Part shown: positions 33,855 through 44,583 of the stretch, in pieces
How the letters are laid out: every line of letters begins with the position of its first letter
Position numbering within the stretch: position 1 is the first letter of the stretch
NCBI RefSeq assembly: GCF_000943545.1
Contig: NZ_JTHP01000003.1
Coordinates: 62,001-126,000 of the forward strand
Length of the DNA: 64,000 nt
Source of the DNA: Paenibacillus terrae
GTDB lineage: Bacteria > Bacillota > Bacilli > Paenibacillales > Paenibacillaceae
Direction: 5' to 3'
Notes under the pieces: generated by a model
What the model was told of the DNA's origin: nothing
Seen by the model: the letters and a program-made list of their open reading frames with translations, nothing else
The model's database searches: none
Position numbers and translations under genes: made by a program

Positions 33855-35210
33855 TTATTCGGACAATCTCGCTTCAAGCTCCGCTTTTTGCTCTTCGAAG
33901 CCTGGTTTACCCAGCAGAGCAAACATGTTTTTCTTGTAAGCTTCTACGCCCGGTTGATCGAACGGATTCACACCCAACAGGTAGCCGCTGATGCCGCAAG
34001 CTTTTTCGAAGAAATAAGCCAGGTACCCGAAGGAGTAAGGGCTTAAGTCAGGAATGTTCACGATCAGATTCGGTACTTGTCCATCTGTGTGAGCCAGCAA
34101 TGTACCCTGGAATGCTTTTTTATTTACAAAGTCCACCGTTTTGCCTGCCAGGAAGTTCAGTCCATCCAGATCATCCTCATCTGCTTCGATGGTGATGTGG
34201 CTAGGTACATTTTCCACTTGGATAACCGTTTCGAAAATGTTACGGCTACCTTCCTGGATGAATTGTCCCATGGAGTGCAGGTCAGTCGAGAAATCAACAG
34301 AAGCAGGGTAGATACCTTTGTAATCTTTACCTTCGCTTTCGCCGTACAGTTGTTTCCACCACTCGGAAACGAAATGCAGGGACGGCTCATAGTTCACGAG
34401 AATTTCAATAGCTTTACCTTTGCGGTACAACGCGTTACGAACGGCTGCATATTGGTAAGCCTCGTTCTCAGCTACATTCGGATTGCTGTATTCCTTGGAA
34501 GCGTCTGCCGCCCCTTGGAGCATTTCCTCAATGTTAATACCAGCTGTAGCAATCGGCAGCAAGCCTACTGCTGTCAGCACGGAGTAACGGCCACCTACAT
34601 CATCAGGAATAATGAAGGATTCGTATCCTTCCTCGTTAGCCAGTTTTTTCAGAGCGCCGCGTTCTTTATCTGTAGTTGCATAAATGCGTTTGCGCGCTTC
34701 TTCTTTACCGTATTTTTTCTCCAGAGCCGCACGGAATACACGGAAAGCGATAGCTGGCTCTGTTGTTGTACCTGATTTGGAAATGACATTCACGGAGAAG
34801 TCTTTTCCTTCAATCAGTTCCAACAGATGATTCACATATGTAGAGCTGATGTTGTTGCCTGCAAAATAAACAGCCGGGCCTTTGCGCTTGTCTTTAGGCA
34901 GTGCATTATGGAAGGAATGCGACAGCATTTCAATCGCAGCGCGTGCGCCAAGGTAAGAACCGCCGATGCCAATTACGATCAACACTTCGGAATCACTTTG
35001 GATTTTAGCAGCAGCTTTTTGGATGCGTGCAAACTCTTCTTTATCATAATTGGTAGGCAAGTCAATCCAACCCAGGAAATCGGAACCTACACCGGTTTGG
35101 TTATGAAGCTGCTCATGAGCCAGCTTGATCGGTTCTGCAAAATAATCAATTTCGTGCTGCCCTATAAAGGAGAGCGCTTTGGTGTAATCGAAAATAACTT
35201 TTTTAGACAT
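33855..35210 (-). CDS. pgi: Glucose-6-phosphate isomerase
   Basis: 451 residues, the short bacterial form. Signatures: [52 protein letters not shown] and, near the C-terminus, [14 protein letters not shown]. It interconverts glucose-6-P and fructose-6-P in glycolysis. Single-gene unit with a promoter about 60 bases upstream. Confidence 0.97.
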   Translation of the reverse strand: MSKKVIFDYTKALSFIGQHEIDYFAEPIKLAHEQLHNQTGVGSDFLGWIDLPTNYDKEEFARIQKAAAKIQSDSEVLIVIGIGGSYLGARAAIEMLSHSFHNALPKDKRKGPAVYFAGNNISSTYVNHLLELIEGKDFSVNVISKSGTTTEPAIAFRVFRAALEKKYGKEEARKRIYATTDKERGALKKLANEEGYESFIIPDDVGGRYSVLTAVGLLPIATAGINIEEMLQGAADASKEYSNPNVAENEAYQYAAVRNALYRKGKAIEILVNYEPSLHFVSEWWKQLYGESEGKDYKGIYPASVDFSTDLHSMGQFIQEGSRNIFETVIQVENVPSHITIEADEDDLDGLNFLAGKTVDFVNKKAFQGTLLAHTDGQVPNLIVNIPDLSPYSFGYLAYFFEKACGISGYLLGVNPFDQPGVEAYKKNMFALLGKPGFEEQKAELEARLSE

Positions 35211-35271
35211 GTTTGGAACCTCCTGTTTTGTATTGCTAAGACCATGAATACGAACATAAGGACTTAGGAAT

Positions 35272-35300
35272 AGGATACTTTAATTTGCAGGGCCTGACAA
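35272..35300 (-). promoter_or_regulatory. Probable pgi promoter
   Basis: TTGTCA at 35300-35295 and TATCCT at 35277-35272 with a 17-base spacer on the minus strand. Confidence 0.5.
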
Positions 35301-35463
35301 GCTTGCGTTACCTGTGCGTCCGGTGCCTTGCCAGACCCTAGTGTAGATAGGGTGGGATACCCATGCTACAATAAATAGAGATCAACCTATATTTAAGCAG
35401 TCAATTCAAGCCGAACTCGCATCTGCATCGGACGGCAACCTCCAACAAGAAAGGTGATTAGCT

Positions 35464-36363
35464 ATGAAAAACATCGGATTTATCGGACTGGGCACCATGG
35501 GCGCCCCGATGGCATCCAATCTGCTGAAGCAGGGATATGGAGTCACGGTCTACAATCGCACCGCCTCACGCTGTGAGCCACTTGTAGAGCAAGGCGCGCG
35601 TACGGCTTCAACGCCCCGTGAGGCGGCTGAAGGCCAGCAACTGGTCATTACCATGGTCAGCGATGATCACTCGATCCGTGATATCTACTACGGCGAGGAC
35701 GGCGTGTTTGCCGGTCTTACGTCTGGTGTAACCGTGATGGACAACAGCACCATTTCACCTGAGCTGGTCAAACAACTAGCCGCCGAAGCGGACAAACTGG
35801 GCTGTTCCTTCATTGATGCTCCGGTAACGGGCAGTAAGCCTGCTGCTGTGGACGGTACGCTCGTGTTCATGGTCGGCGGTGACGCGGAGGCCATTGCCGC
35901 ACAGTCGGACGTTTTTGATACGCTGGGCAAAAAAGTGCTCCACATGGGACCGAATGGCAGCGGGGCCGTAGCCAAGCTCGCACATAACACGATGGTCGGT
36001 ATTAACAATCTCGCTCTGGCTGAGGGCTTTGCCATCGCCGCGAAATCCGGCATTCCGGCGGACAGCTTCCTGGAGCTGGTACAGCTCGGATCGGCAGGCA
36101 GCAAGGCTGCTGACCTGAAAGGACGCAAAATCATCGAGCATGATTTCAGCAACCAGTTCTCACTGGCCTTGATGCTCAAAGACTTGAAGCTTGCAGCCTC
36201 GCTGACGGATAGCCAGTCCATCCCAGCACCTATGCTGTCCATTGCCAAAAGCCTGTTTCAAGCCGGGCAAACGCAAGGCTACGGCGACGAGGACTTGTCC
36301 GCTGTCGTGAAAACCTATGAGGCGTGGATCGGCCGCACTATTGGCGGTAAGCCACTCGAATAA
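35464..36363 (+). CDS. NAD(P)-dependent beta-hydroxyacid dehydrogenase (GarR/HIBADH family)
   Basis: 299 residues. N-terminal Rossmann fold GFIGLGTMGAPMASNLLKQG; substrate loop DAPVTGSKPAAVDGTL; catalytic Lys in GAVAKLAHNTMVGINN. The family includes 3-hydroxyisobutyrate dehydrogenase, tartronate semialdehyde reductase and glyoxylate/succinic semialdehyde reductases; the sequence alone does not decide among them. Stand-alone gene with GAAAGGTG upstream and a terminator after. Confidence 0.92.
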   Translation: MKNIGFIGLGTMGAPMASNLLKQGYGVTVYNRTASRCEPLVEQGARTASTPREAAEGQQLVITMVSDDHSIRDIYYGEDGVFAGLTSGVTVMDNSTISPELVKQLAAEADKLGCSFIDAPVTGSKPAAVDGTLVFMVGGDAEAIAAQSDVFDTLGKKVLHMGPNGSGAVAKLAHNTMVGINNLALAEGFAIAAKSGIPADSFLELVQLGSAGSKAADLKGRKIIEHDFSNQFSLALMLKDLKLAASLTDSQSIPAPMLSIAKSLFQAGQTQGYGDEDLSAVVKTYEAWIGRTIGGKPLE

Positions 36364-36419
36364 GCCGCATCCTTCTTTTTAACCATGTTGCTGTGCTTTT
36401 GTACATATCGCATAGCTTA

Positions 36420-36466
36420 TAGGGTAAGCACACTTGGCTTAAAGTCGAGTGTACTTACCCTTTTTT
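36420..36466. terminator. Terminator between dehydrogenase and ppnP genes
   Basis: AGGGTAAGCACACT pairs with AGTGTACTTACCCT, followed by TTTTTT on the plus strand; also placed to end the convergent ppnP transcript. Confidence 0.85.
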
Positions 36467-36473
36467 CACTAAC

Positions 36474-36788
36474 TTATTCCGGGTAAGAACAGCAGTAATC
36501 CGTTACGCTTCGTACTTCCAGCTTGAAGGAAGATTGCGCAGGCACGTGGAACGTTGCCGTTCCCTGTATTTCCAGCCATTCCTCAGTCCCTGGAAGCAAC
36601 ACCTTCAAATCCCCTGCCAAAATCTCCATAATCTCACGAGAATCCGTTCCGAATTCATACGTTCCCGGCAGCATAATACCCAATGTAACCTTACTGCCGT
36701 CACCCAAAATAACTGTACGGCTTGTGACCTGACCGTCGTAATATATATTTGCTTTTTTAACTACGCTGACTCCATCAAACTGTGTCAT
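36474..36788 (-). CDS. ppnP: Pyrimidine/purine nucleoside phosphorylase PpnP-like
   Basis: 104 residues, a compact cupin of the DUF1255 family: [40 protein letters not shown] and [18 protein letters not shown]. The E. coli member splits several nucleosides with phosphate. Single gene. Confidence 0.92.
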   Translation of the reverse strand: MTQFDGVSVVKKANIYYDGQVTSRTVILGDGSKVTLGIMLPGTYEFGTDSREIMEILAGDLKVLLPGTEEWLEIQGTATFHVPAQSSFKLEVRSVTDYCCSYPE

Positions 36789-36901
36789 TCGTTATCCCCT
36801 CATCTGCTCATCAATGGTTGAATGAATATTTATGGATCATAACATAGTTTTGATCCAAGCCTCAGTATGAAAATACACAAGGCTACAAATTTCCTCAATC
36901 T

Positions 36902-36951
36902 ATTAAACAAACAGCCGTAAGCCTTACTCAGGTTACGACTGTCTGTTTAAT
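36902..36951 (-). terminator. Terminator after tkt
   Basis: TTAAACAGACAGTCGTAA and TTACGGCTGTTTGTTTAA form a long stem just past the tkt stop. Confidence 0.7.
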
Positions 36952-36959
36952 AGGTTGTT

Positions 36960-39005
36960 TTATTTCAACAAAGCTTTTACACGATTAACAACGTTCTCTA
37001 CCGTAAAGCCATATTCCTTAATGACGCGGTCGCCAGGTGCGGATGCGCCAAATGTGCTGATACCGAGAATGTCGCCTTGGTCGCCGACATATTTTTCCCA
37101 GCCCAGTGGATAAGCCATTTCTACAGCCAAACGAGCTTTTACTTCAGGCAGCAGAACGGAATCTTTGTATGCTTTGTCTTGTTTTTCGAACAGATCCCAG
37201 CTTGGGAAGCTGATAACGCGTACTTGGATACCTTGCTCCGCCAGTACTTCCTGGGCTTTAACAGCCAGTTGTACTTCAGAACCCGTAGCCAGAATTTGAG
37301 CAACCGGCTTGCCTTCTGTCGCATCTGCAACGACATAAGCACCGCGTTTGATACCTTCGCGTGCATGTTCAGCAGTAGCAGCCAGGATTGGCAGGTTTTG
37401 ACGAGTCAATACCAGAGCAACCGGGTTTTTCTTGTTTTCCAGCGTGTAAGCCCAAGCAGCGGAAGTTTCATTGCCATCCGCCGGACGAATGACTGTCAGG
37501 TTCGGGATAATACGCAGGGAAGCCAATTGTTCGATCGGCTCATGAGTCGGGCCATCTTCACCAACAGCAATACTGTCGTGAGTCAGAACGTAAGTTACAG
37601 GCAATCCCATCAGAGCTGCCAGACGAACCGCCGGACGCAGGTAATCCGTAAACACGAAGAATGTACCGCCGAATACTTTTACCCCTTGGTGCAATGTCAT
37701 ACCATTCATCGCAGCAGCCATACCAAACTCGCGGATACCGAAATAGATGTTACGGCCGGCATAGTCTTCTGGCGTAAAGTTCGTCAGGTTGTTCAAGTGT
37801 GTCATCGTGGAGCTTTCCAGATCGGCAGATCCGCCAGTCAGGAACGGTACGTTTGGAGCCAATCCGTTCAGTGCATTACCGGAAGCCACACGAGTCGAAA
37901 CTGCTTTGTCTTCAGTTGTGTACTTCGGAAGGTCACGGTCCCATCCTTCTGGAAGGTCGCCGTTTACGGCTGTTTCGAACTGAGCTGCCAGGTCAGGGTG
38001 AGCCGCTTTGTATTTCGCAAACTGCTCATCCCATGCTTTGTTCGCTGCGATGCCGTGCTCTTTTACTTTAGCAAAATGCTCGCGAACTTCTTGCGGTACG
38101 TGGAAGTCCTCTTCATATACCCATTTGTAAAATTCTTTAGTCAGCTTGGCTTCGTCTGCACCCAGTGGGGAACCGTGAGTACCGCCATGTCCGCCTTTAC
38201 CTTGTTTGTTCGGGCTTCCGTAGCCGATGACTGTTTTCACTTCAATCAACGTAGGACGTGTGGAGTCCCCTTGTGCTTCCTCAATCGCTTTTTGGATCGC
38301 TGGAAGATCGTTACCATCCTCTACGCGCAATACTTGCCAGTTGTAAGCTTCAAAGCGTTTTGCAACACTTTCGGAAGAGGACAGGTTCAGCTTGCCGTCC
38401 AGTGTAATGTCGTTAGAATCAAACAATACGATCAGCTTGCCCAATTGCAGACGTCCAGCCAGCGAAGCCGCTTCGTGAGACAGGCCCTCCATCAGATCGC
38501 CATCGCCGCAGATTGCATATGTGAAGTGATCCACAACTTTGAATTGATCTTTATTATAGGTTGCACCCAGTTGAGCTTCAGCCATTGCCATACCTACGGC
38601 CATAGCTACGCCTTGTCCCAGAGGTCCGGTTGTAGCGTCTACACCAGCAGTGTGTCCAAACTCAGGATGACCTGGTGTAAGGCTGCCCCATTGACGGAAT
38701 TGTTTCAGTTCTTCCATAGGCAGATCATAGCCGCTCAGGTGAAGCAGGCTGTACAGCAGCATGGAGCCGTGTCCTGCGGACAGTACAAAACGGTCACGGT
38801 TAATCCATGTAGGGTGATTCGGGTTATGATTCATTGTTTTAGCAAAAAGTTGGTAGCCCATCGGCGCGGAACCCATCGGCATGCCGGGATGTCCCGAGTT
38901 TGCTTTCTCGATAGCATCGATTGCCAACGTACGGATTGTCGTAATGGACAAATTGTCGATCGTGGAGTTTTCATCCTTTTGAATCGCTTGATTCTGGTCA
39001 GTCAT
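36960..39005 (-). CDS. tkt: Transketolase
   Basis: 681 residues from ATG 39005, eight bases after GGAGG; the frame up to 39062 is unsupported. Thiamine-diphosphate motifs: [17 protein letters not shown], the [18 protein letters not shown] metal site, the catalytic Glu region [14 protein letters not shown] and the end block [20 protein letters not shown]. It moves two-carbon units in the pentose phosphate pathway. Single-gene unit. Confidence 0.97.
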   Translation of the reverse strand: MTDQNQAIQKDENSTIDNLSITTIRTLAIDAIEKANSGHPGMPMGSAPMGYQLFAKTMNHNPNHPTWINRDRFVLSAGHGSMLLYSLLHLSGYDLPMEELKQFRQWGSLTPGHPEFGHTAGVDATTGPLGQGVAMAVGMAMAEAQLGATYNKDQFKVVDHFTYAICGDGDLMEGLSHEAASLAGRLQLGKLIVLFDSNDITLDGKLNLSSSESVAKRFEAYNWQVLRVEDGNDLPAIQKAIEEAQGDSTRPTLIEVKTVIGYGSPNKQGKGGHGGTHGSPLGADEAKLTKEFYKWVYEEDFHVPQEVREHFAKVKEHGIAANKAWDEQFAKYKAAHPDLAAQFETAVNGDLPEGWDRDLPKYTTEDKAVSTRVASGNALNGLAPNVPFLTGGSADLESSTMTHLNNLTNFTPEDYAGRNIYFGIREFGMAAAMNGMTLHQGVKVFGGTFFVFTDYLRPAVRLAALMGLPVTYVLTHDSIAVGEDGPTHEPIEQLASLRIIPNLTVIRPADGNETSAAWAYTLENKKNPVALVLTRQNLPILAATAEHAREGIKRGAYVVADATEGKPVAQILATGSEVQLAVKAQEVLAEQGIQVRVISFPSWDLFEKQDKAYKDSVLLPEVKARLAVEMAYPLGWEKYVGDQGDILGISTFGASAPGDRVIKEYGFTVENVVNRVKALLK

Positions 39006-39145
39006 AGTTAGCCTCCTCATATTGTAAAAAGTATGCCAATTGCATTCGGTCATGCTCTCCAATACCGCCGTCCGATATAGTAACGACGCCCATTGAAGTG
39101 AGTGAATCTGCTTGAATGTTTCAATATGACTTATACATCCTTAAA

Positions 39146-39154
39146 TATTGTACC
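39146..39154 (-). promoter_or_regulatory. Possible extended -10 promoter of tkt
   Basis: TGGTACAAT on the minus strand, an extended -10 (TGn-TACAAT), 140 bases before tkt; no clear -35. Confidence 0.4.
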
Positions 39155-39234
39155 ATTTGCCGTGCAGGTTTGCCAGATCGTTTATAAAGATGGTTGTCGA
39201 AATGTCGTACCGAGTCCTCATATAAATATACCCG

Positions 39235-39400
39235 TAAAGTATTAACCTCATGTGAACTACCCTCCACTTACGCTAACGCTTAGAGGTGAGGGCTTCTAAG
39301 GTAATCGTACCTAACGGTACGAAATTTACTTAGCTATCAAGCCTGAACCATGCTCTATTGTGGGCTACAATTGTTCTAACAGCCGCAATCCTTCGTTTCT
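39235..39400 (-). ncRNA. Putative omega-RNA (reRNA) of TnpB
   Basis: In this family the guide RNA comes from the 3' end of tnpB through the element end. The span holds a GTACCGTTAGGTAC hairpin (39311-39325) and the RE hairpin (39260-39292), with the guide expected to be the flanking bases below ~39240. Placement is by analogy with known IS605 elements; the boundary is not seen directly. Confidence 0.4.
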
Positions 39401-40480
39401 GATATTGATAGAAGCGTTCCCATCCCTATCTGACACAAAACCACATTCACAGTGGAATATACGTTCAGAAAGGGATAGAGATTCCTTTACTTTACCGCAA
39501 CACGAGCAAGTCTTAGACGATGGAAACCACTTGTCTATTTTTATCAGTTTTTTTCCTTGCTCCTCTAACTTGTATTGGAGAAATGTCGTGAACATTCCCC
39601 AAGCATTGTCAGCAACGCTTTTGCCAAAATTCAGGGCTTGCGACATTCCTTTCATATTGAGGTCTTCAATGACCACGCCATCATACCGTTTGGCCAATTT
39701 GTGTGATTCCTTATGTAGAAAGTCTTTTCGTTGGTTGGTGATTTTTTCATGAATCTTTGCTACTATCATCCTTTGCTTGTTCCAGCGAGAAGAACCTTTC
39801 ACACGTCTGGATAAGGTACGTTGTGCTTTCACTAAACGATCTAACATTTGACGGTAGAAACGAGGATAATTGGCTTTCTCACCCTCACTACCGACATATA
39901 GTTCAGCCATTGTAAAGTCTAACCCAACAACGGTTTCGACTTGTTTTTGAATACGTTCCGTCTCATATTCAGTGAGAATAGACACGTAGTATTTCCCAGT
40001 GGATGTCATCGAGACCGTACATGACTTCATGATATGTTCAGCAGGGATTTCTCTATGTTGTTTTACTTTCACCCGTTTGAGCTTTGGTAATTTGATATAG
40101 CCATTCATAAGCATAATGTTTCCGTTCACAACATGGGTTGTGTATGATTTTCTTGCCTTCTTACTCTTGAATGCAGGGAAATTAGTCGTTCCACTATAGA
40201 AATTTCTGTAAGCAGTCTGCAAGTTTAATTGGGCATTAGCCAATGCCAAAGAATCGACTTCTTTCAGCCACACAAACTCATCTTTGTACTTAGCAGGGGT
40301 AGGGAACTTTCGCTTTTTCAAGGCTTCTTTATCGTCCTTGAATTGTTCGTATACTTCCTTGCGTTCAGCTAACATTTTGTTATACACAAAACGAACACAA
40401 CCAAAAGTTTTACGCATAAGGTGGGCTTGTTCCTCTGTTGGATACAAACGGAACTTATATGCTTTATTATATTTAGCCAT
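39365..40480 (-). CDS. tnpB: TnpB, RNA-guided nuclease of an IS200/IS605 element
   Basis: 371 residues. The N-terminus has KFRLYPTEEQAHLMRKTFG and the C-terminal half is a split RuvC nuclease. Visible catalytic positions are Asp in VVGLDFTMAELY, Glu in GVVIEDLNMKGM and the last Asp in SDRDGNASINI. A zinc ribbon CSCCG...CECG lies between them. All three acidic residues are present, so the nuclease may be active. It starts 11 bases after tnpA. Confidence 0.93.
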   Translation of the reverse strand: MAKYNKAYKFRLYPTEEQAHLMRKTFGCVRFVYNKMLAERKEVYEQFKDDKEALKKRKFPTPAKYKDEFVWLKEVDSLALANAQLNLQTAYRNFYSGTTNFPAFKSKKARKSYTTHVVNGNIMLMNGYIKLPKLKRVKVKQHREIPAEHIMKSCTVSMTSTGKYYVSILTEYETERIQKQVETVVGLDFTMAELYVGSEGEKANYPRFYRQMLDRLVKAQRTLSRRVKGSSRWNKQRMIVAKIHEKITNQRKDFLHKESHKLAKRYDGVVIEDLNMKGMSQALNFGKSVADNAWGMFTTFLQYKLEEQGKKLIKIDKWFPSSKTCSCCGKVKESLSLSERIFHCECGFVSDRDGNASINIRNEGLRLLEQL

Positions 40481-40491
40481 ATATTCTCACC

Positions 40492-40890
40492 TCACTTTTG
40501 ACCTTGATTTTCTATATACTTCTTTATTACCTCAACAGGCGAGCCACCTGTTGTAAGTAAGCAAAAACTTCTTGACCAAAACATTTCTTTCCAAAGCTTC
40601 TTTCTGACTTGCGGAAAATCTCTTTTGATGAGTCGAGAACTTGCACTCTTATACGCATTTATGAACTTTGTCATTTCAGTGTTCGGATGTGCTTTGAACA
40701 GAACGTGAACATGGTTATTGTCATGATTCCATTCTATTAGAGTTATGTTGTAACCCTCCGCAAGTCGCACAAACATGTCTTTTGCATAATCGGATATTCC
40801 ATCATCAAATACATTTCTTCTATATTTCACGACAAGTACGAGATGATAATACAATAGGAATACTGAATGATTATTACTATCTAATTTCAT
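40492..40890 (-). CDS. tnpA: TnpA, Y1 HUH transposase of an IS200/IS605 element
   Basis: 132 residues. The HUH metal motif is HVHVLF, preceded by HDNN; the nucleophile Tyr sits in VEVIKKYIENQGQK near the C-terminus. It opens with YYHLVLVVKYRRNVF, typical for IS200 transposases. It cuts and rejoins the single-stranded element at its hairpin ends. The gene appears complete. Confidence 0.93.
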   Translation of the reverse strand: MKLDSNNHSVFLLYYHLVLVVKYRRNVFDDGISDYAKDMFVRLAEGYNITLIEWNHDNNHVHVLFKAHPNTEMTKFINAYKSASSRLIKRDFPQVRKKLWKEMFWSRSFCLLTTGGSPVEVIKKYIENQGQK

Positions 40891-41123
40891 TGATATACCA
40901 ATCCTTATACTCGATACGACTGATTATAAACCTATCCAAATAATAAGCAAACCTTTTTGGCTACGCCAAACTGAAATTCATCTCCACCTTACCGTTGGAA
41001 CTAACGTTCCTTAACACGCTTGAAGATGGAGACTTAATTTAGAAAATCGTTTAAAAATCATAAAATTGCGAAAAATAATGCATTTTGTCCGGTTTTGACA
41101 CCCGCAGTCTGTAGAAAAAAGCA

Positions 41124-41153
41124 AAAAACCCGTCATTTTGACGGGCTTTGCTT
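41124..41153 (-). terminator. Terminator after purU
   Basis: AAGCCCGTCA-AAA-TGACGGGTT followed by a T-run on the minus strand, 40 bases past the purU stop. Confidence 0.85.
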
Positions 41154-41193
41154 GTAAGAAGTATGAACTCTTATATTTTAAAAAATATAAAAA

Positions 41194-42093
41194 TCAGTTA
41201 AAAACGACCGTTTTATTTTCATGAACCAAAATTCGGTCCTCCGCATGCCACTTCACGGCTCTTGCCAAAACGACTCGCTCAATGGTGCGACCGATCCGTT
41301 TTAACTCATTGACATCATCACCGTGGCTTACCCGCTGTACGTCCTGCTCGATGATCGGGCCACCGTCCAGTTCTTCAGTTACATAATGCGCGGTTGCGCC
41401 AATAATTTTCACACCGCGATTATAGGCTTGGGCATATGGCTTCCCACCCACGAATGCAGGCAGGAACGAATGATGGATATTAATGATCCGGTTGCGGTAA
41501 TGCTCAATAAACTTGGGTGAAATAATCTGCATGTACCGGGCCAAAATAATGACGTCGATATCTTCACCAATGACCTCTAGTTGACGGCGTTCCGCTTCCG
41601 GTTTGGTATCGGCTGTCACCGGAATATGGTGATACGGAATGCCGAACGATTCCACATACTCCTTCATATCTGGATGATTGCTGACCACCAGAGAAATATC
41701 CGCGTCCAGATCCCCTGCCTGCCATTGCCACAATAGCTCCACCAGACAATGATCTTCTTTGGAAACGAAAATGGCGAGCTTTTTCTTGCGGCTGACCGCT
41801 GAAATCGTCCACTCCATCCGGAATTGTTCTGCAACCACGGCAAAATCCTGCTCCAGTTGGGGCTGGGTTTCACTCAAGTATGGCAGATCAAATTCAACCC
41901 GCATAAAAAACATACCGCCGGACGGGTCCATCGTGTATTGATCAGATTGAACAATATTGGCGCCATGCTCGTACAAAAAGCGAGACACGGCCGCTACAAT
42001 ACCCGGGCCATCAGGACAGGATACGAGCATACGCGCACGGTTTTCATGCGCAGATTGAGTACTGTTTGGCTGATGTTTTACGTGAAGTTCCAT
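41194..42093 (-). CDS. purU: Formyltetrahydrofolate deformylase PurU
   Basis: 299 residues. An N-terminal ACT domain (RMLVSCPDGPGIVAAVSRFL) is followed by the formyltransferase fold: VSNHPDMKEYVESFGIPYHH, VIILARYMQIISPKFI, NIHHSFLPAFVGGKPYAQA and the catalytic Asp in EELDGGPIIEQD. It releases formate from 10-formyl-THF to balance one-carbon units. It lies 22 bases after nfo on the same strand. Confidence 0.96.
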   Translation of the reverse strand: MELHVKHQPNSTQSAHENRARMLVSCPDGPGIVAAVSRFLYEHGANIVQSDQYTMDPSGGMFFMRVEFDLPYLSETQPQLEQDFAVVAEQFRMEWTISAVSRKKKLAIFVSKEDHCLVELLWQWQAGDLDADISLVVSNHPDMKEYVESFGIPYHHIPVTADTKPEAERRQLEVIGEDIDVIILARYMQIISPKFIEHYRNRIINIHHSFLPAFVGGKPYAQAYNRGVKIIGATAHYVTEELDGGPIIEQDVQRVSHGDDVNELKRIGRTIERVVLARAVKWHAEDRILVHENKTVVFN

Positions 42094-42115
42094 GTGGCTA
42101 CAAATCCCCCTTGGC

Positions 42116-43243
42116 TTATACTGTCACTGGCAAATGACTGCCGGCAAACCAGGCAATCAGACGATGATTAATATGTTCTTCGCTCAGCTCTGGAAACAGG
42201 GCTGCTTCCGTTATCATGTCATACAGACGTTCCAGCGGCTCGCGCGGATCGGCCTTTTTCGCTTTGGCATCATTTTTCAGCAGCGTCCAGGTGTCTAGCA
42301 CAAATTTTCGTACATCCACATCCTGCTTTTTGAAAAACGAATTCAATTGCTCTACCTGACCCAAAAATTCATCGCCAAAACGCTCCTTCATATTCCCGCG
42401 AAGCAAAGCGATTTCAACCTCATACATTGGACGCTGAGTTTTGGCTTCCTTTCCGATCCATGGCGTTTCCAAAATAAATGGACGTCCTTGAAGTGCTTCA
42501 TGATGCACCACATTATGAATGGTCTGATAGCCAATCCAGCCCGATCCAATCGGAGTATGACGATCTTTATGAGCGCCAACCGCATTTTTACTGTCATTAA
42601 CGTGAACCACAGCGATACGATCCAGCCCGACAATACGATCAAATTGCTCCAGCACGCCGTCCAGATCATTCACAATATCATAGCCCGCATCGTGAATGTG
42701 ACAGGTATCCATACAGACAGTAAGACGCCCGTTGTGCTCTACTTTATCTATAATGGAGGCAATTTCTTCGAAGCTGCGGCCCATTTCGGTACCTTTGCCT
42801 GCCATCGTTTCCAGCGCAATGTTAACATCCGTCTCCTTCACACCGTTCAGTACCTCGTTCAAGCCATCAGCAATACGCTGAATCCCGTACTCTGCATCCT
42901 TATCGGTAAAAGCGCCCGGATGAAGCACGATATTTTTCACGCCAATCGCGTGGGTGCGACGAATTTCCTCCTGAAGAAAGCTGACTGCCAGCTCATAGGT
43001 ATTTTCCTTGTAAGAGCCGAGATTGATAATATACGGGGCATGCACCACGATATCATCCATCCCTTTTTCAGCCATCAACTGCTTGCCTTCCTCCAGATAC
43101 ATGGATTCCATCGGCTTACGACGCGTGTTTTGCGGTGCCCCCGTGTATATCATGAACGAGCTGGACCCGTATGAAGACGCTTCTTTTGTAGCGCTGAGCA
43201 GACCCTTGTCCGAAAAGGACACATGAGAACCAATTTTCAGCAT
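42116..43243 (-). CDS. nfo: Endonuclease IV with a C-terminal extension
   Basis: 375 residues. The first ~283 are a full AP endonuclease [68 protein letters not shown] and PFILETPW provide the metal-binding His, Asp and Glu residues for three zinc ions. It cuts DNA at abasic sites. The remaining ~92 residues (from [10 protein letters not shown] to the end) are not part of the usual 280-300-residue enzyme and I do not recognise them. Reads into purU. Confidence 0.95.
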   Translation of the reverse strand: MLKIGSHVSFSDKGLLSATKEASSYGSSSFMIYTGAPQNTRRKPMESMYLEEGKQLMAEKGMDDIVVHAPYIINLGSYKENTYELAVSFLQEEIRRTHAIGVKNIVLHPGAFTDKDAEYGIQRIADGLNEVLNGVKETDVNIALETMAGKGTEMGRSFEEIASIIDKVEHNGRLTVCMDTCHIHDAGYDIVNDLDGVLEQFDRIVGLDRIAVVHVNDSKNAVGAHKDRHTPIGSGWIGYQTIHNVVHHEALQGRPFILETPWIGKEAKTQRPMYEVEIALLRGNMKERFGDEFLGQVEQLNSFFKKQDVDVRKFVLDTWTLLKNDAKAKKADPREPLERLYDMITEAALFPELSEEHINHRLIAWFAGSHLPVTV

Positions 43244-43515
43244 GATTCGGTTTCATCCCCTTATCCTTGTTATTCTGTTATGCTTATCTTATTTTGATTT
43301 AATCATTTTAACGTGATTATTGAAATCAAACAACATGGCTTTTATGGTAGTCCACACACAAATCAGGATTACACGAAGGGAAACGGGGTAAATGAAAGCA
43401 TGGATTGACATCCTTTAACGTATACAGGTACATTCGAATGAGGTTTTTTTCTCGAAAAGGGTTATATTCTATAACATACATATTTTTTTGCGAATCGGAA
43501 GGAGAGTCAAACTCC

Positions 43516-44430
43516 ATGAACATCGTCATATGCGGAGGTACTGGATTAGTAGGGTGTGCGCTGACCAAAAGCTTGCTCAACGACGGGCATACGGTGAAGG
43601 TAATCACCCGTAAACCCATGGTAGGTCACGAAGCGAGCCCACGCTTGCAATATATGAGCTGGAACGAACTGAAACAAAAGCCGGAAGCATTAGAGGGTAC
43701 AGATGTGGCCGTTAATTTGGCAGGAGAGACGCTGAATCAGCGCTGGACGGACAAGTCCAAGCAAAAAATTCTCCAATCACGCCTGTTGTCTGTTGCCAAA
43801 TTGGCCCAAGCACTAAATGCTCTGCAAAAAAAGCCGGAAGTTATCATTCAGGCTTCGGCTGTCGCCGCCTACGGTACGTCCCTTACTGAAACGTTCGATG
43901 AAACCAGCTCGTGCCGTTCGGAAGACTTTCTGTCTCAAGTGGTCGAGCAGTGGGAGGAAGCCGCCAACGCCTACCCTTCCGATGCCCGGTTAATCAAACT
44001 GCGCATTAGTCTCGTACTGGACAGCAAACGCGGTGCATTTCCACTGATGAAGCTGCCTTACAGCTTCGGATTCGGCGGTAAAATAGGCAGCGGCCATCAA
44101 TGGATGAGCTGGATTCATATTAAGGATATCGTCCGCCTGATCACCCACTGCATCCATGCGCCGGATATCACCGGGGCTGTGAACGCTTCATCACCACACC
44201 CGTTGACGAACGACCAGTTTGGTAAAACCGTGGCTGAGGTATACCACCGTCCACACTGGTTTCCCGTTCCCGGCGTTCTCGTACAAAAGCTAGTCGGTGA
44301 GATGAGTACCCTCATATTGGACGGTCAAAAAGTAATCCCGCGCAAGGCGCTGGAGCACGGATTTCAGTTTAACTATCCTTCACTGAAGGAAGCACTGGAG
44401 GAACTACATTCTCCCCATAAGCGGCATTGA
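43516..44430 (+). CDS. TIGR01777-family NAD(P)-binding epimerase-like protein
   Basis: 304 residues from ATG 43516 after GGAAGGAGAG. Extended SDR fold: NIVICGGTGLVGCALTKSLL, VNLAGETLNQRWTDKSKQKI, VIQASAVAAYG, GSGHQWMSWIHIKDIVRLI and ADGAVNA-type GAVNASSPHPLTNDQFG. The family (also called SDR39U1/YfcH/YfhF) has no settled function. Terminator follows. Confidence 0.92.
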   Translation: MNIVICGGTGLVGCALTKSLLNDGHTVKVITRKPMVGHEASPRLQYMSWNELKQKPEALEGTDVAVNLAGETLNQRWTDKSKQKILQSRLLSVAKLAQALNALQKKPEVIIQASAVAAYGTSLTETFDETSSCRSEDFLSQVVEQWEEAANAYPSDARLIKLRISLVLDSKRGAFPLMKLPYSFGFGGKIGSGHQWMSWIHIKDIVRLITHCIHAPDITGAVNASSPHPLTNDQFGKTVAEVYHRPHWFPVPGVLVQKLVGEMSTLILDGQKVIPRKALEHGFQFNYPSLKEALEELHSPHKRH

Positions 44431-44440
44431 ATTGATTTTA

Positions 44441-44496
44441 AAAAGAGGAACTCTGGACTGATAAGATCTTTATCAGCTTAGGGTTCCTCTTTTATT
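44441..44496 (+). terminator. Terminator after the TIGR01777 gene
   Basis: AAAGAGGAAC pairs with GTTCCTCTTT and an inner CTGATAAGATC-type palindrome; T-run follows. Confidence 0.8.
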
Positions 44497-44583
44497 AGGT
44501 ATGAAATATTTTCACACAAGATGATTAATTAAAATAAACCATAGAGCCCTTCCTTATTTCGTCTAACTCGCACTTTGTTCCAT

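Larger units (their letters stand above)
39225..41060 (-). mobile_element. IS200/IS605-family insertion sequence (tnpA + tnpB)
   Basis: The element carries tnpA then tnpB in the same direction. It is bounded by subterminal hairpins rather than terminal inverted repeats: 40981-41032 (TCTCCA/TGGAGA arms) near the tnpA end and 39260-39292 (CCCTCCACT/AGAGGTGAGGG arms) near the tnpB end. This is the pattern of single-strand peel-and-paste elements. It lies between tkt and purU without breaking a gene. Outer ends are approximate because these elements leave no duplication. Confidence 0.82.

Noticed and set aside
37077-39011. 644-codon open frame on the plus strand opposite tkt
   Set aside because: Antisense shadow of transketolase; Cys/Phe/Ser-rich translation with no domain, while the minus strand encodes a perfectly conserved enzyme.
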